From NCBI RefSeq assembly GCF_900156315.1, contig NZ_FTNI01000020.1, positions 62,001-126,000 on the forward strand: DNA of 64,000 nt, given 5' to 3'. A model generated the notes under the pieces. It had not been told where the DNA came from. It worked only from the letters and a program-made list of their open reading frames with translations, and did no database searches. Positions 63,879 to 64,000 of the stretch are shown piece after piece. Each line of letters begins with the position of its first letter. Within the stretch, counting starts at the first letter, position 1. The position numbers and the translations under genes were made by a program. Source of the stretch: Microbispora rosea (GTDB lineage: Bacteria > Actinomycetota > Actinomycetes > Streptosporangiales > Streptosporangiaceae).

Positions 63879-64000
63879 GAATCCCCCCGATTTCCGGTCG
63901 CCGGCCTGCGGGCAGCCCTTCCGCGACCCGCCGGGGCCCGGCGCCACGGCTGCAGTCAACACCGGCCGCGAGGGGACACGTCGGTGATTGACCTAGCTTT

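Noticed and set aside
1..64000. tRNA, rRNA or CRISPR arrays
   Set aside because: No T-loop-like GGTTCGAATC blocks in cloverleaf context, no rRNA-like stretches and no regularly spaced direct repeats with unique spacers were seen.

Overview
The window is about 64 kb of very GC-rich DNA. It has actinobacterial hallmarks: GTG starts, leaderless genes with TANNNT boxes just ahead of the start codon, an F420-type luciferase-like oxidoreductase, an ECF41 sigma factor, a GAF-ANTAR regulator and many secreted proteins with long polar linkers. A filamentous actinomycete, perhaps of the Streptosporangiales, is the best guess. I see no rRNA, tRNA, CRISPR array or replication origin.

Layout. 1-5411 (minus) is the 5' part of an iterative-looking type I polyketide synthase (KS-AT-DH-C-methyltransferase-start of KR) that runs off the left edge. 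5738-7619 holds an SDR oxidoreductase facing an ECF41-type sigma factor, with an ECF41-like promoter ahead of the SDR. 7983-10288 holds a 31-residue peptide gene followed by a prolyl oligopeptidase, a possible RiPP pair. 10346-15325 is an envelope block: DUF916-like membrane protein, purple-acid-phosphatase-like enzyme, HupE/UreJ membrane protein and a lipoprotein. 15350-19995 holds a methyltransferase, a TPR protein, an NmrA-like protein, a MarR regulator and an MFS exporter, with paired palindromic operators upstream of the exporter.

20737-27474 is the most interesting locus. A TrpF-fold protein that has lost the PRAI cysteine, a divergent uracil phosphoribosyltransferase, an indigoidine-synthetase-type NRPS (A with inserted Ox, T, TE) fused to a 4-oxalocrotonate-tautomerase-like domain, and a pseudouridine-5'-phosphate glycosidase all run in one direction. 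This combination resembles loci for the C-nucleoside minimycin/oxazinomycin and the blue pigment indigoidine. The known HAD phosphatase partner is absent from this window.

27728-41397 holds a LacI-operator-controlled secreted beta-helix protein, a group IIC intron sitting beside a terminator hairpin, a secreted protein, a second MFS transporter, a fused HyuA-HyuB hydantoinase/oxoprolinase and a secreted arabinofuranosidase-like enzyme with FN3 and CBM2. 41515-47445 holds a WYL regulator with its divergent partner, an unrecognised coupled two-gene unit (acyltransferase-like plus YunG-like fusion, then a tail-anchored protein), an HD hydrolase and a monooxygenase pseudogene broken by two short palindromic elements. 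47563-56734 is mostly core or regulatory: lpd, an LLM oxidoreductase, GAF, GAF-ANTAR and STAS proteins, pyrD and a CopZ-like protein.

56915-60824 is a transposon-rich patch. A 108-bp inverted repeat encloses a frameshifted IS5-type transposase and a GNAT acetyltransferase, next to a second, intact IS5-family element. The right end holds a GH20 hexosaminidase, a cell-wall amidase and a small conserved protein.
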